The notes below the pieces were generated by a model, which was given only the letters and a program-made list of their open reading frames with translations, was not told where the DNA came from and searched no databases. Both the position numbers and the translations under genes were made by a program. Shown here piece by piece: positions 1-9,100 of a stretch of 64,000 bases of DNA; position 1 is the first letter of the stretch, and the number at the start of each line of letters is the position of its first letter. The DNA comes from Streptomyces tsukubensis (GTDB taxonomy: Bacteria > Actinomycetota > Actinomycetes > Streptomycetales > Streptomycetaceae). The stretch spans positions 558,001-622,000 of the forward strand of contig NZ_CP020700.1 of assembly GCF_003932715.1 (NCBI RefSeq), in the 5' to 3' direction.

Positions 1-1
1 C

Positions 2-766
2 CGGCCCACCAAGTTCGGACAGCTCTTCACCCTGGCCGTGCCGGGGGCCGGGGAGCGCCATTACGTGCTCCGCGCCGACGGCCTGGCCCCGGTGACCGCC
101 ACCGAACTCGCCCTGCTGCTGGCCGACCCCGGGATCCGTGCCAAGGCCTACGGCGGAGCGGTACCGGTCCCCGCGGCGCTGACCTCCGACGCCCTCCAGG
201 GCCGTTCGGCGCCCGATGCCGGGCGGGCCGCGCGCCCCGGCCGGATGCCGGAGACCCCGCCGAAGGCGGTGAGCGTGCCCCGGGACCGTACCCCGTGCGC
301 GCTGGTCACCCCCGACGCCAAGGGCCCCCGGTTCGGCATCACCCTGGCCCCGGTCGCCGACCTCGGACCGGTCGCCCAGCATGCCTCGGGCATCGCGGCC
401 CCGGCCTGTCTGCCCGTCGACCGGGTCACCGTACGGCCGGGGCGCGGCTCCCTGGTGCGGCTGGTGGGCGCGGGCGGGGGCCAACTCGGCGGCACGCTCT
501 ATCTGGTCACCGAGACCGGAGTGAAGTACCGGCTGGCGACCGCGGCGGCGGTGAAGGCCCTCGGCTACCAGGACGTCGTTCCCGGCGAGATCCCGGCACT
601 GCTTCCGGCCATGCTGCCCTCAGGACCCGATCTGACCCCCGAGGCCGCCGCTGCGGGCCGGGCCGCGGTCACCGCCCCGCGATGCCCCTCGCGGGCCTCC
701 GGTGAAGCCGCCGCGGCGGCGGATCGTCCGGGCTCCCCGGCGGGCGACAACGGAAAAACAAGGTGA
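2..766 (+). CDS. eccB: Type VII secretion membrane protein EccB, C-terminal part
   Basis: The frame is open from the left edge, so this is a 3' fragment of about 254 residues with no start in view. EccB is the single-pass core component of ESX/type VII translocons, and its large C-terminal domain lies outside the membrane. The block GTLYLVTETGVKYRL followed by ALGY and a closing LPSGPDLTPEAA segment is typical of the EccB C-terminus. Two cysteines (in TPCALV and APACLP) could form the domain's disulfide. The last 30 residues are low-complexity and Ala/Gly-rich. WXG100 genes follow directly, which fits the assignment. The other Ecc genes and mycosin are presumably upstream of the window. Confidence 0.85.
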   Translation, partial: RPTKFGQLFTLAVPGAGERHYVLRADGLAPVTATELALLLADPGIRAKAYGGAVPVPAALTSDALQGRSAPDAGRAARPGRMPETPPKAVSVPRDRTPCALVTPDAKGPRFGITLAPVADLGPVAQHASGIAAPACLPVDRVTVRPGRGSLVRLVGAGGGQLGGTLYLVTETGVKYRLATAAAVKALGYQDVVPGEIPALLPAMLPSGPDLTPEAAAAGRAAVTAPRCPSRASGEAAAAADRPGSPAGDNGKTR

Positions 767-845
767 CGGCAAGAAAGCAAGGCCGGACTGCAATCCCGGC
801 TTCCTAGCATCGGTGGTCCCGGCCGAACGATGGAGAGGGCGACGC

Positions 846-1187
846 ATGGCCGCCAACGGAATGCAGCAGTCCGAGGAGTCCGCGACCCGGAACGGCGTCC
901 AGGCGCTGGAGATGGCCTTCACCGGCATCACCAAGTGCCGCCAGGACGTGGAGACCACCAAGAACAACCTGATGGCCCACTACAAGGGCAGCGACGGCAA
1001 GGCCTTCGCGGACCTCGTGACCGCGTGGGAGGAGAAGGCCGACGTCATCATGGTCAATGTCCAGGACATGATCGAAACGCTGAACCACACCCTCGTGGAG
1101 CACGGCAAGCAGCAGGGCGCCGCGGTCGATTCGATCAACCAGGAGTACGCCCAGTCGGACGCCGTCTTCGACGCGCTGCGCGGCTGA
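846..1187 (+). CDS. WXG100/ESAT-6-like protein 1
   Basis: A small 113-residue acidic helical protein of ESAT-6 size. Such proteins are secreted as helical-hairpin dimers by type VII systems. The hairpin turn is degenerate: YKG (in HYKGSDGKAF) stands where WxG is usual, and a Trp follows ten residues later (TAWEEK). The ATG at 846 is preferred over the upstream in-frame start because GGAGAGG ends seven bases before it, and the upstream extension has a composition unlike a WXG100 protein. It sits 79 bp after eccB and is followed by a second WXG100 gene, so the two may form a heterodimer. The partner assignment is inference. Confidence 0.75.
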   Translation: MAANGMQQSEESATRNGVQALEMAFTGITKCRQDVETTKNNLMAHYKGSDGKAFADLVTAWEEKADVIMVNVQDMIETLNHTLVEHGKQQGAAVDSINQEYAQSDAVFDALRG

Positions 1188-1250
1188 TCCCGGCATCCGC
1201 TTCCCTCCGGGGCCGCCGTACGGGCCCCGGGCGCCCATCCTCCGTACCGC

Positions 1251-1286
1251 ACGAGCCGCACGGGCCGCGCGAGCCGCACGAGCCGC
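1251..1286 (+). repeat. Four tandem 9-bp repeats between WXG100 genes
   Basis: Four consecutive 9-mers read ACGAGCCGC, ACGGGCCGC, GCGAGCCGC and ACGAGCCGC. They end eight bases before the AAGGA ribosome-binding site of the next gene. The array lies in the 117-bp non-coding gap. It may vary in copy number, and its role is unknown. Confidence 0.6.
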
Positions 1287-1304
1287 GCAAGATAAGGACA
1301 GGAC

Positions 1305-1625
1305 ATGACGGACTTCTCCGACGGCTATATCTACGTCGACTACTCGCAGATGAGCAACGCCGCGGACGACCTGATCAGCCAGACCAAGGCGATCGACAGC
1401 ATCCTCACCCATCTGGACGCGGAGCTGAACGAGTTGAAGAACTCGTGGATCGGTGACGACAAGGACGTGTACGCCCAGAAGCAGCAGGTCTGGAACAGCG
1501 CGGTCGAGGCGATGGAGCAGCTGCTGACCAAGCACTCCGTACTGCTGACCAGCGTCTCCGAGAACTACCAGTACAGCGAGCGGTCGCTGACCCAGATGTG
1601 GGATTCGGTGAAGATCGGCCGCTGA
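1305..1625 (+). CDS. WXG100 family protein 2 (canonical WIG motif)
   Basis: 106 residues with the canonical turn motif W-I-G (in NSWIGDDKDVY) between two amphipathic helices, which is the WXG100 hallmark. A second Trp and a YSERSLTQMW stretch lie near the C-terminus. Proteins of this family are type VII substrates, usually exported as dimers with a neighbouring paralogue; the gene at 846 is the obvious partner. AAGGA (1294-1298) precedes the ATG. Size, motif and location beside eccB all agree. Confidence 0.9.
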   Translation: MTDFSDGYIYVDYSQMSNAADDLISQTKAIDSILTHLDAELNELKNSWIGDDKDVYAQKQQVWNSAVEAMEQLLTKHSVLLTSVSENYQYSERSLTQMWDSVKIGR

Positions 1626-1682
1626 CCCGGTCCGCGGGCCGGCGGCCCGCCGTGCACCACCCCGACCCTCAGGAGACGCGCC

Positions 1683-2183
1683 ATGGCGGAAGACCCCAAC
1701 GCGAAGACCGGCAAGCTCAGCATGGACAAGGCGGGCCTGCAGGCCTTCCAGCGCGACCGTGTCGAGCCGTTCCTGGAGGAGCTGCGGAAAATCGCCCTGG
1801 ACGATCCGCTGTCCGGCCCCTCCATGGCCAAGCTCATCGGGGACGCCGATCTCTCCGGCAAACGCGACTTCGCCACCTACGGCGCCTCGCGGCCGCTGAT
1901 GCTCGGGCCGATGCTCAAGGAGAACCATCTGCACGGCAAGGGTCTTGCGCTCAACCAGGCGATCGGCAAGTCGGCCGAGCGGCTCACCAAGATCTACGAG
2001 GAGCAGAGCGGGCTGTTCAAGGATGTCGTCGACAACCTCGAAGCCAGTATCGAGACGCTGTTCAGCGCCCAGTCGGGCAATCTGACCGGCATCGACGGCC
2101 AGGATTTCCTGGATGTCTTCGAGGATGTGGAGGCCCGTCTGAACGGTGGCCAGAGCAGCGGGGGCAACGACAAGGACGAGTGA
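1683..2183 (+). CDS. Type VII locus helical protein of unknown function
   Basis: A 166-residue soluble, mostly helical protein with no signal peptide or membrane segment. I do not recognise a family. The segment from about residue 85 to 135 (LNQAIGKSAERLTKIYEEQ onward) reads as two amphipathic helices like an ESX substrate, but without a WxG turn. The C-terminus is an acidic, Gly-rich tail. AGGAG sits seven bases before the ATG. It lies 57 bp after a WXG100 gene and 51 bp before the coiled-coil protein, in the same direction, so it is probably a co-expressed substrate or chaperone. Confidence 0.65.
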   Translation: MAEDPNAKTGKLSMDKAGLQAFQRDRVEPFLEELRKIALDDPLSGPSMAKLIGDADLSGKRDFATYGASRPLMLGPMLKENHLHGKGLALNQAIGKSAERLTKIYEEQSGLFKDVVDNLEASIETLFSAQSGNLTGIDGQDFLDVFEDVEARLNGGQSSGGNDKDE

Positions 2184-2234
2184 CCGCCGTCTTCCGCCCG
2201 TACCGTCCCGCCCCGAAGCCCGGAGAGTTCCCTC

Positions 2235-5204
2235 GTGGCCGAGAACGTCGTTTACCCCGCCGATTCCGTCGACGACTACTGGCACACCGCCGTCCAGGTG
2301 CTCACCGGCTATGTGATGCCGAAGCGCGAGCTCCTCTTCGGCTCGCTGGTGGGCAACGATTCGATTCCGCTGATGCGGGTGGAGTTCTCCGACCACGACG
2401 GGGAGCCGTCCAACGCCGTGGTCGACGCCGTGAACGATCTGACCTGGCGTACGGAGAACTCGGGCTGGCGGGTGGAGAACACCGACTTCGTGGTGCCGTT
2501 CTACTCGGGCAAGGACGGGCCGGTCGCCGAGGCGCCGGTGAACACCCGGGTCAAGATGAAGAAGGCCCGGATCACCCTCCTCGGCACCTCGGGCACCTCC
2601 GACGCGCCTGCGGGCGGCGTGGTGATGGGCGGCGAGTTCAAGAGCGGGCTCGGCAAGGACTTCCAGGGGCAGGCCAAGGACACGGTCTGGAGCAACAAGG
2701 CGCTGGCCCAGTACAGCTACGGCGGCGGCAAGGCCCTGGAGCAGCTGCTGTACAGCGGCAGCACCCTGCACTTCACCTGGAACGACCTGCCAGTGCACGA
2801 CGCGGACGCGGTGGATCTGGAGACCTTCGAGTACAACGCGCAGGCATTCGACCGGGTGGCGCAGTTCTTCGCGGCCCGTACCCGCGAACTGAAGGACTGG
2901 GAGTTCGACCTCGGGAAGCAGGAGGCGTCGTGGAAGGGGCAGGCCGCCGGGGTCTTCAAGGACCTCATTCACGGCCTGGTGCGCACCTATGAGTCGTACA
3001 GCGAACAGTTCCCGGTGTCCGGCACGGTCAACTCCACGTACGGGAACGACCTGCGGGGCTACCGTACGGATGTCACCAACGCCGCCCGGAAGCTCCACGG
3101 CGCATGGGACACCTGGCAGCTCCTGACCGGGAATCCGCTGCGCTGGCTGCACGATGTGCTGCTGGACATCACCGACCACATCTGGCGCCACAACATCACC
3201 AAGGTGCGTTACCAGCACAACTTCAATTCCCGGGGCTATTCCTCCGGCGGTTACCACTACGTCAAGTACGAGAATTTCTCGGGTGCGGTCAGCCCCTACG
3301 GGATGCTGGAGCAGAAGGACACCTGGAAGAGGATCGGCGAAGAGGCCATCCGGCGCTGGCAGAAGTGTGTCCAGGATGTGCTGTCCACCGCGGGCAAGCA
3401 GGCCCTCATCGACGTGGAGAACGCCTTCAACGACCAGAAGTTCCCCGAGAAGGTGACCACCGTTTCGGTCAATCTCGGCAATCTGCTCGCCAAGGACCAG
3501 GCCTTCCGGGACCGGGCCGAGGCGGCGAGGGCGAAGGCCGAGGCCGAGGAGAAGCTCCGGCTGGCGAAGGAGGAGGCCGAGCGCAAGGCGCTTGAGGCGG
3601 AGGAGAAGGCCCGTCTGCTGAAGGAAGAGGCGGAGCGCAAGCAGGCCGAGGCCGAGGCGCGAGCCGAGCAGAGGCAGCGCGAGGCGGAGGAACGGGCAGC
3701 GAGGGCGCAGGCGGAGGCGGAGGAGCGGGCCGCGAAGGTACGGGCGGACGCCGAGGCCAAGCAGGAGGCGAAGGAGCGCGAAGCCGAGGCCGAGCAGGCG
3801 GAGGCGGAGCGTAAGCAGGAGGAGAAGGAAGCCGAGCAGGAAGCCCGGCAGGAACAGCTCCAGGCAGAACAGGAACAGAAACAAGCCGAAGCCGAAGCCA
3901 AACAAGAACAAAAAGAACGCGAAACCGAAGCCAAGCAGGCCGAGGCCGAGCAGCGGGCCGAGCAGAAGCAGGCGGAGCAGGAAGCGAAGCAGGAGCAGAA
4001 GGAGCGGGAGGCTCAGGAGCGTCAGACCCTGCTGATGAACCAGGCCCGCTTCGACCGGGAGCAGCAGCGCAAGGAGCAGGAGCAGAAGCAGGCGGAGGCC
4101 GAGGCCAAGCAGGCGGAGAAGGAGGCCGAGCAGGAAGCCCGGCAGGAACGACTCCAGGCGGAACAGGAACAGAAACAAGCCGAAGCCGAAGTCAAACAAG
4201 AACAGAAGGAACACGAAGCCGAGGCCAAGCAGGAAGAGAAAGAGCGCGAAGCCGAGCAGAAGCAGGCCGAGGCCGAGCGTAAGCAGGCGGAGAAGGAAGC
4301 CGAGCAGGAGGCCGAACAGGCCGAGCAGGAGCAGAAGCGGATTCAGACCGAGTCCGAGTACCGGGCCCGGCAGGAGGAGAAGGAGCAGGAGGCCGAGCAG
4401 AAGCAGGCCGAGGCCGAGGCGAAGCAGGAGCGCAAGGAGGCCGAGCAGGAGGCCCGGCAGGAGCGGCTCCAGGCGGAACAGGACAAGAAGCAGGCCGAAG
4501 CGGAAGCCAAGCAGGAGCAGAAGGAACGCGAAGCCGGGGCCAGGCAGCAGGAGATGGAGCGCGAGGCCGAGCAGAGGCAGGGCGAGGCGGAGCAGCGTGC
4601 CGAGCGGCAGCTGCGGGATCTCGGCCCGGGTGCCGGCTCCTCGTGGCCGGGAAGGCCCGACGCCGCGGTCCCCGACGGACTGCGCCTGCCCGAGGGCTCC
4701 GGGCCCGGCCCCGGTTACGGCTCGGGCTCCGGTTCTGGTTCCGGTTCCGGTTCCGGCTCGGCCACCGGGGGCTACCCCGCCTACTCCGGTGCCGGTGGGG
4801 AGGAAGAGCTGTACGACCGGGTCCTCGACGCCCCCGGCGGTGCCGACTACGGCATGGGCACCGGCAACGGAGCCGGAATGGGCATGCCGATGCTTCCCAT
4901 GGGCACGCGGCTCAACGGCAATTCCACCGGTGGCGCGGAGGGTGAACGCGTCCGTGGCACGGTCGACGACGGCAGGCCGGTCACGACCCGCCGGGCCGGG
5001 ACGGGACAGGGCCGGGAGGAGATCTCGGCCGCGGGCCGCGGCTCCCTCGCCACGGCATCCGGTGGTATGCCGTACATGCCGCCGATGGGCGGTGGGGACC
5101 GGCAGACGGAGAGCGGCGACCGCGAGCGGATGTCCTGGGTGGAGGAGGAAGAGGACGTGTGGGGCACCGACGAGGGCGGCGCGCCCGCCGTCATCGGCCG
5201 CTGA
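2235..5204 (+). CDS. Large WXG-domain coiled-coil protein of the type VII locus
   Basis: 989 residues in three parts. Residues 1 to about 420 are globular and contain WKGQAAGVF near residue 240, a WxG turn within a helical hairpin as in large ESX substrates. Residues about 430-795 are an almost unbroken E/K/Q/A/R-rich stretch, predicted as a very long coiled coil or single alpha-helix. Residues about 800-989 are Gly/Ser/Pro-rich, with a GS dipeptide run near 830-842. There is no signal peptide, consistent with type VII export or a cytoplasmic scaffold. The GTG at 2235 follows CGGAGAG. Three long near-repeats occur in the coil (listed separately). A stalk or spacer role is inference. Confidence 0.75.
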   Translation: MAENVVYPADSVDDYWHTAVQVLTGYVMPKRELLFGSLVGNDSIPLMRVEFSDHDGEPSNAVVDAVNDLTWRTENSGWRVENTDFVVPFYSGKDGPVAEAPVNTRVKMKKARITLLGTSGTSDAPAGGVVMGGEFKSGLGKDFQGQAKDTVWSNKALAQYSYGGGKALEQLLYSGSTLHFTWNDLPVHDADAVDLETFEYNAQAFDRVAQFFAARTRELKDWEFDLGKQEASWKGQAAGVFKDLIHGLVRTYESYSEQFPVSGTVNSTYGNDLRGYRTDVTNAARKLHGAWDTWQLLTGNPLRWLHDVLLDITDHIWRHNITKVRYQHNFNSRGYSSGGYHYVKYENFSGAVSPYGMLEQKDTWKRIGEEAIRRWQKCVQDVLSTAGKQALIDVENAFNDQKFPEKVTTVSVNLGNLLAKDQAFRDRAEAARAKAEAEEKLRLAKEEAERKALEAEEKARLLKEEAERKQAEAEARAEQRQREAEERAARAQAEAEERAAKVRADAEAKQEAKEREAEAEQAEAERKQEEKEAEQEARQEQLQAEQEQKQAEAEAKQEQKERETEAKQAEAEQRAEQKQAEQEAKQEQKEREAQERQTLLMNQARFDREQQRKEQEQKQAEAEAKQAEKEAEQEARQERLQAEQEQKQAEAEVKQEQKEHEAEAKQEEKEREAEQKQAEAERKQAEKEAEQEAEQAEQEQKRIQTESEYRARQEEKEQEAEQKQAEAEAKQERKEAEQEARQERLQAEQDKKQAEAEAKQEQKEREAGARQQEMEREAEQRQGEAEQRAERQLRDLGPGAGSSWPGRPDAAVPDGLRLPEGSGPGPGYGSGSGSGSGSGSGSATGGYPAYSGAGGEEELYDRVLDAPGGADYGMGTGNGAGMGMPMLPMGTRLNGNSTGGAEGERVRGTVDDGRPVTTRRAGTGQGREEISAAGRGSLATASGGMPYMPPMGGGDRQTESGDRERMSWVEEEEDVWGTDEGGAPAVIGR
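3840..4545 (+). repeat. Three ~100-bp repeats in the coiled-coil gene
   Basis: Copies near 3840-3940, 4135-4235 and 4449-4545 encode variants of QEARQERLQAEQEQKQAEAE. The first two copies share runs of GAA, AAA and CAA codons that are rare elsewhere in this gene and window. The third has the usual GC-ending codons. This points to duplication or conversion between copies one and two. Confidence 0.7.
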
Positions 5205-5232
5205 GCACCGGTACCGGCAGGGGACGGAAGAG

Positions 5233-5736
5233 ATGAACGAACCGATTCAGGAGCGGCTGGCCAAGGCGGTGGCCGGGCTGGAACGCACCCGGCAGGCCGT
5301 CGCCGCCGCCGAGGAGCGGCTGCGCGGTGCCGACGTCACCGTGCGGTCGGGGGACCGCAGTGTGGAGGTCACCGTCAACGCCCAGGGGCAGCTGGTCGAT
5401 GTGCGCTTCCTCGACGGCAGATATCGCACGATGGGTGCCCCGCAGCTCACGGCGGCCGTGCTGGAGGCGGCGCGGCAGGCGCAGGCGGAGATGGCCCGCA
5501 CGGTGCTGGACACCTTCCGCCCGCTGTCCGAAACAGTCGGCGGCAGGCCGCATATCGAGGGCTCCGGAGTGGACTGGGGCAATGTGTTCGGCCCGCTGCT
5601 GGACACCGTCGAGCGGGGCTCTGCGGGCCGCGGCGGGGCGAGCGACCGGCTGCGCGACGAGATCACCGAGGACGGCGAGGATCCCGGCCCCGTGACGCGT
5701 GCCGAGGACCGGACGAGCCGGACGAGGGGGCAGTGA
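5233..5736 (+). CDS. YbaB/EbfC-family-like protein
   Basis: 167 residues. An N-terminal helix of about 35 residues is followed by VEVTVNAQGQLVDVRF, the strand-turn-strand core of YbaB/EbfC nucleoid-associated proteins, then a helix rich in AARQAQAEMA. The C-terminal 65 residues are disordered and charged. YbaB-like genes are common in actinobacterial type VII loci next to WXG100 genes; their job there is not established. GGAAGAG precedes the ATG. The stop overlaps the next gene's start, implying coupled translation. Confidence 0.75.
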   Translation: MNEPIQERLAKAVAGLERTRQAVAAAEERLRGADVTVRSGDRSVEVTVNAQGQLVDVRFLDGRYRTMGAPQLTAAVLEAARQAQAEMARTVLDTFRPLSETVGGRPHIEGSGVDWGNVFGPLLDTVERGSAGRGGASDRLRDEITEDGEDPGPVTRAEDRTSRTRGQ

Positions 5737-6119
5737 TGAGCTACGGATACGGATCGTACTTCGAGGGGGACCCCGCCAAGCTGGCGGCGTTCATCTCCGA
5801 GGCCCGTTCGCTGACCAAGCGGTTGCGGCAGGTCGCGAACGACTTTCCGGCGGCGGTGGGGCCGACGTCGATGTGGTACGGCGTGAACGACGACTACGCC
5901 CTGGAGATGGGACCCCAGGCGGATCGCGAGTTCACCTATGTCCAGGACGGTCTGAACCTGGTCGCGGAGGGTTTCGAGAACTCCGTCGAGGGCCACTTCG
6001 TGGCGCTGCAGAAGATCAGGTCCACGCAGTCGCAGAACCTGGACGATATCGGCGGGCTGCGCGGCAGCACCGATTCGGTCGGTGGGGGCGGCGGCGGCAA
6101 GAGCGACGGAAAACACTGA
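5736..6119 (+). CDS. WXG100-like protein 3 (WYG motif)
   Basis: About 127 residues, with a WYG turn (SMWYGVNDDYA, near residue 47) between two helices and a poly-Gly C-terminal tail ending KSDGKH. Start is ATG 5736, overlapping the preceding stop by one base; GTG 5733 (GTGATG) is the alternative. It sits three bases upstream of the giant gene. In CpnT-type and LXG-type systems a small WXG protein encoded just before the toxin acts as its export partner, so this is the likely partner of the giant protein (inference from position). Confidence 0.8.
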   Translation: MSYGYGSYFEGDPAKLAAFISEARSLTKRLRQVANDFPAAVGPTSMWYGVNDDYALEMGPQADREFTYVQDGLNLVAEGFENSVEGHFVALQKIRSTQSQNLDDIGGLRGSTDSVGGGGGGKSDGKH

Positions 6120-6122
6120 CCG

Positions 6123-9100
6123 TTGATCCCCGACAGCATCGAGTTCCCCGATCCGGCCCGCTACATCCTGTTCGTCCTGCTCGGTGAGCTGCCGTTGCAG
6201 GCCTCATCGGACATGGCGTTCTCCAGCTCCATGCCCTACGACGACAAGTCGGCGCAGGTTCTCGACCTGCGGAACGAGATCACCGATCTGCTCGGCAGGG
6301 TCGACGGGGCACTGCCCCCGCAGGTCGCGGCGAGCTTCAAGGAGGCGCTTGCGCCCCTGACCGGTGCGGGCGGCCCGGATCTGCTCGGTGATCTGGCGGG
6401 GCAGATCCGCCAGGTCTCCGACAACCGGGTCAAGCAGTCGCAGAAGATCATGGAGTCCAAGTTCGAGATCATCGCCGAGGCCCTCGTCCTGCTGGCCGAA
6501 CTGGCGGTCATCGCGGCGCTGTCGGTGTTCACCGGTGGTCTGTCGTTCAGCCAGGCCGCCGTCGCCAAGGCGCGCACCACGGTGGCGGTCCTCACCATCA
6601 TGCAGCGTCTGCTCAACCAGGCCCATCTGCTGCCCGCGCTGAGCGAGGCTCTGCAGGAGGCCCTGACCACGCTCGCGGTACGGCTGGCGATGCTCTCCCT
6701 CAACGACGGCAAGCGCCGTCCCGACGGCATCGACGGGCGCGACATCCTCAAGGCCCTGGCGGTGGGCGGGCTCGCCGGGTTCTTCGGCTCCGCCGTCTCC
6801 AAGTACATCGGTGACATCTTCAAGAACCAGTTCCGCAACTTCGGTGACAACAAGTGGGGTGTCGTCGGGGGGAACGTCTTCCGCAACGCGGCCGCCGAGG
6901 GTCCCAGCGAGGCCTTCGCGGAGTTCCTGGTCAACGGGCTCTTCGACAACCGCTGGAAGTTCGATCTGATGTCGATGGCGGGCGGCAGCATCAGCGCCGT
7001 CACCGAGATGATCCTCAGCGGTGCCCTGGACCATCTCGCGAAGGGCCTCAACAGCAAATTCTTCGACGGCCGGAACGTGTTCGGCACGTACAACCCGCCG
7101 TTCGGCCCCGGCGCCTTCCCCGACGGTGGCGGCAACAAGGTCGTCGTCCACACTTCGGGGCCCGCGCCGGACACCGCCACGTCGTCGTCCGGGGGTCCCG
7201 GGCCGGTCACCACGGGCCGTTCCGTGCCGCCGCCCGTGCCGGTGCACCACCCGGTACCGCCGGTGGTCGTCCCGCCCCTCGTGTCCGGCACCCCGGTGCC
7301 GGTCCTCAACACCCTGCCGCCGCCGCTGCCGGTAGGCGGGCTCGACCCGTTCCGCGCGGACGGTCCACTGCCGGGCGGGGAATCCCCTGACACGGGCACC
7401 GGCACGGGCACCCGCGGGGACTCCACCGGCACCACGACGAACGTCGTCGGCCCCCGCGATCTGCCCGTTCTCGGCCCCGCAGCCCCGGCGCCCGCCACTG
7501 CAGGGCCGGGCACCGGTGTTCCGCTGCCGCACACGGCTCCGGGCACAGGCCCGTCGACCGCTCCGGGGCCCGACCGTACCGGCACCGGCCGTCCGGCCGG
7601 GGAGACGCCGGACACCGCCCGGCGCACCGGCTCCACCCCCCGGCAGACGCCGGACGGCTTCCCGCAGGAGACCCCGGCGCCGGAGAGCGCCACCACCCCG
7701 CCCGTCACCCGTCCGGCGGGGGCCGCGGACCCGGTCCGGCCCGAGCAGTGGCGGTCGCGGCAGGACGCGACGCCCGCCACCGTCGTACGCACCGAGATAC
7801 CGGCGGCGCAGGACACCGACGAGAGTGCGCCGGGGCGGCAGGCCCAGCCCACCACCGTCGATACCGAGGTACGGCGCGTCCAGGCCGACGACGGCCGGTG
7901 GGTACGCTCCCTCTCCCTGGACATCCCCGTCCGCCCGGGCCCCGGCCTCACCGGAGTCGACCTCGACGATCTGCAGGAGCGGGTACGCACCCTGCTCGAC
8001 ACCGAGGTCAACCACGGACTGCTGCTGCCGCGCTCCGGCGACCAGCTCCACGTCGACCTCTCCGTGCTGGTCGCCCCGCATGCCTCCCGGGCGGTCGAAC
8101 TCTCCGCGACGGACCGCCCCGCGCCCTCCGACCAGCAGCACATCCGGCTGTACGGTGACGATCCCGGGCTCTCCCCCGCCGATCGCGAACGCCGCCGGGC
8201 CGACAACGCGGTCACCGTCCTGCGCCAACTGCTGCGCCACGCGGGCCTCGCACCCACCGCCGAGCCGGCAACCGGTCCGCTCCTCACACCGCAGGCGCTG
8301 CGGACCGCCGAGTCCGTCACCGACACCACCACCGACACCCGCAACACCACGGCGGCCGATGCCACGGCCGTGGCCCGGCCGGAGACCGTCCCCCCTGTCG
8401 TCCGTCCGACTCTGGAGTCCGACGGACCGCGCCTCGGAACGAGCCCGCCCCGCCCGGCCGTTTCCGAGTCCCCCGACCGGATCTGGACGGCCCTTCCGGA
8501 CGGTCCGCGTCCGCTCGTCACCGCCCTCGGGCTCCCGCCTGCTTCACCGTCCGACACCGAGTCCGAATCGGATTCCGAATCAGAATCCGGCTCGGAGTCG
8601 GACAGCGCCCCGGTCTCCCGGCCCGGTCACCACCCCACCGCCCCGCCGCGGGCGGCGGGACTGATCGTCAGGCACCGTCCCGACTACATGCTGACCGTCG
8701 GGTCCGTCGTCGGCCGACTGCTCTACAGCCTCGGCCATCCGGCGGTGCTCGCCGGGGACGCGCGCAGCCGGGTGCAGTTCGGGAACCCCCGCCCCCTGCT
8801 CTCCGTGGACTTCCACCTGGTCGCGACCGGTCTGCCCGCGGCCGACGACATCCGCCGGGAGCTGGAGGGCATGCCCGGAGAGCCGGTCGTCACCCTGCCC
8901 CGACAGGACCGGGCCGGGACGGTCGTCCTGATGGTGAACGGCGTCGAGGTCCGCATCGGCGTCGGCCCACGGCCCTCGGGCTTCGACACGGCTCCCGGCT
9001 TCACGCTGCCCTCCGTGGCCGATTCCCTCGCGGCCGCCGCCCTCGCCCTGGCCATCGCGCCCGACCGGTCACTCCGCGACGAGGCCCTCTTCGACCTGCT

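Noticed and set aside
804..4214. 1136-residue minus-strand open frame
   Set aside because: It mirrors the WXG100, coiled-coil and neighbouring plus-strand genes. Its Leu-rich low-complexity sequence is the antisense of E/K/Q codons and has no domain.
4320..4515. OTU-protease reading of the giant protein's C-terminal domain (residue coordinates)
   Set aside because: Only the LLHDGDRWFAG tail suggests it. I could not find a matching Cys-His pair, so it is mentioned but not claimed.
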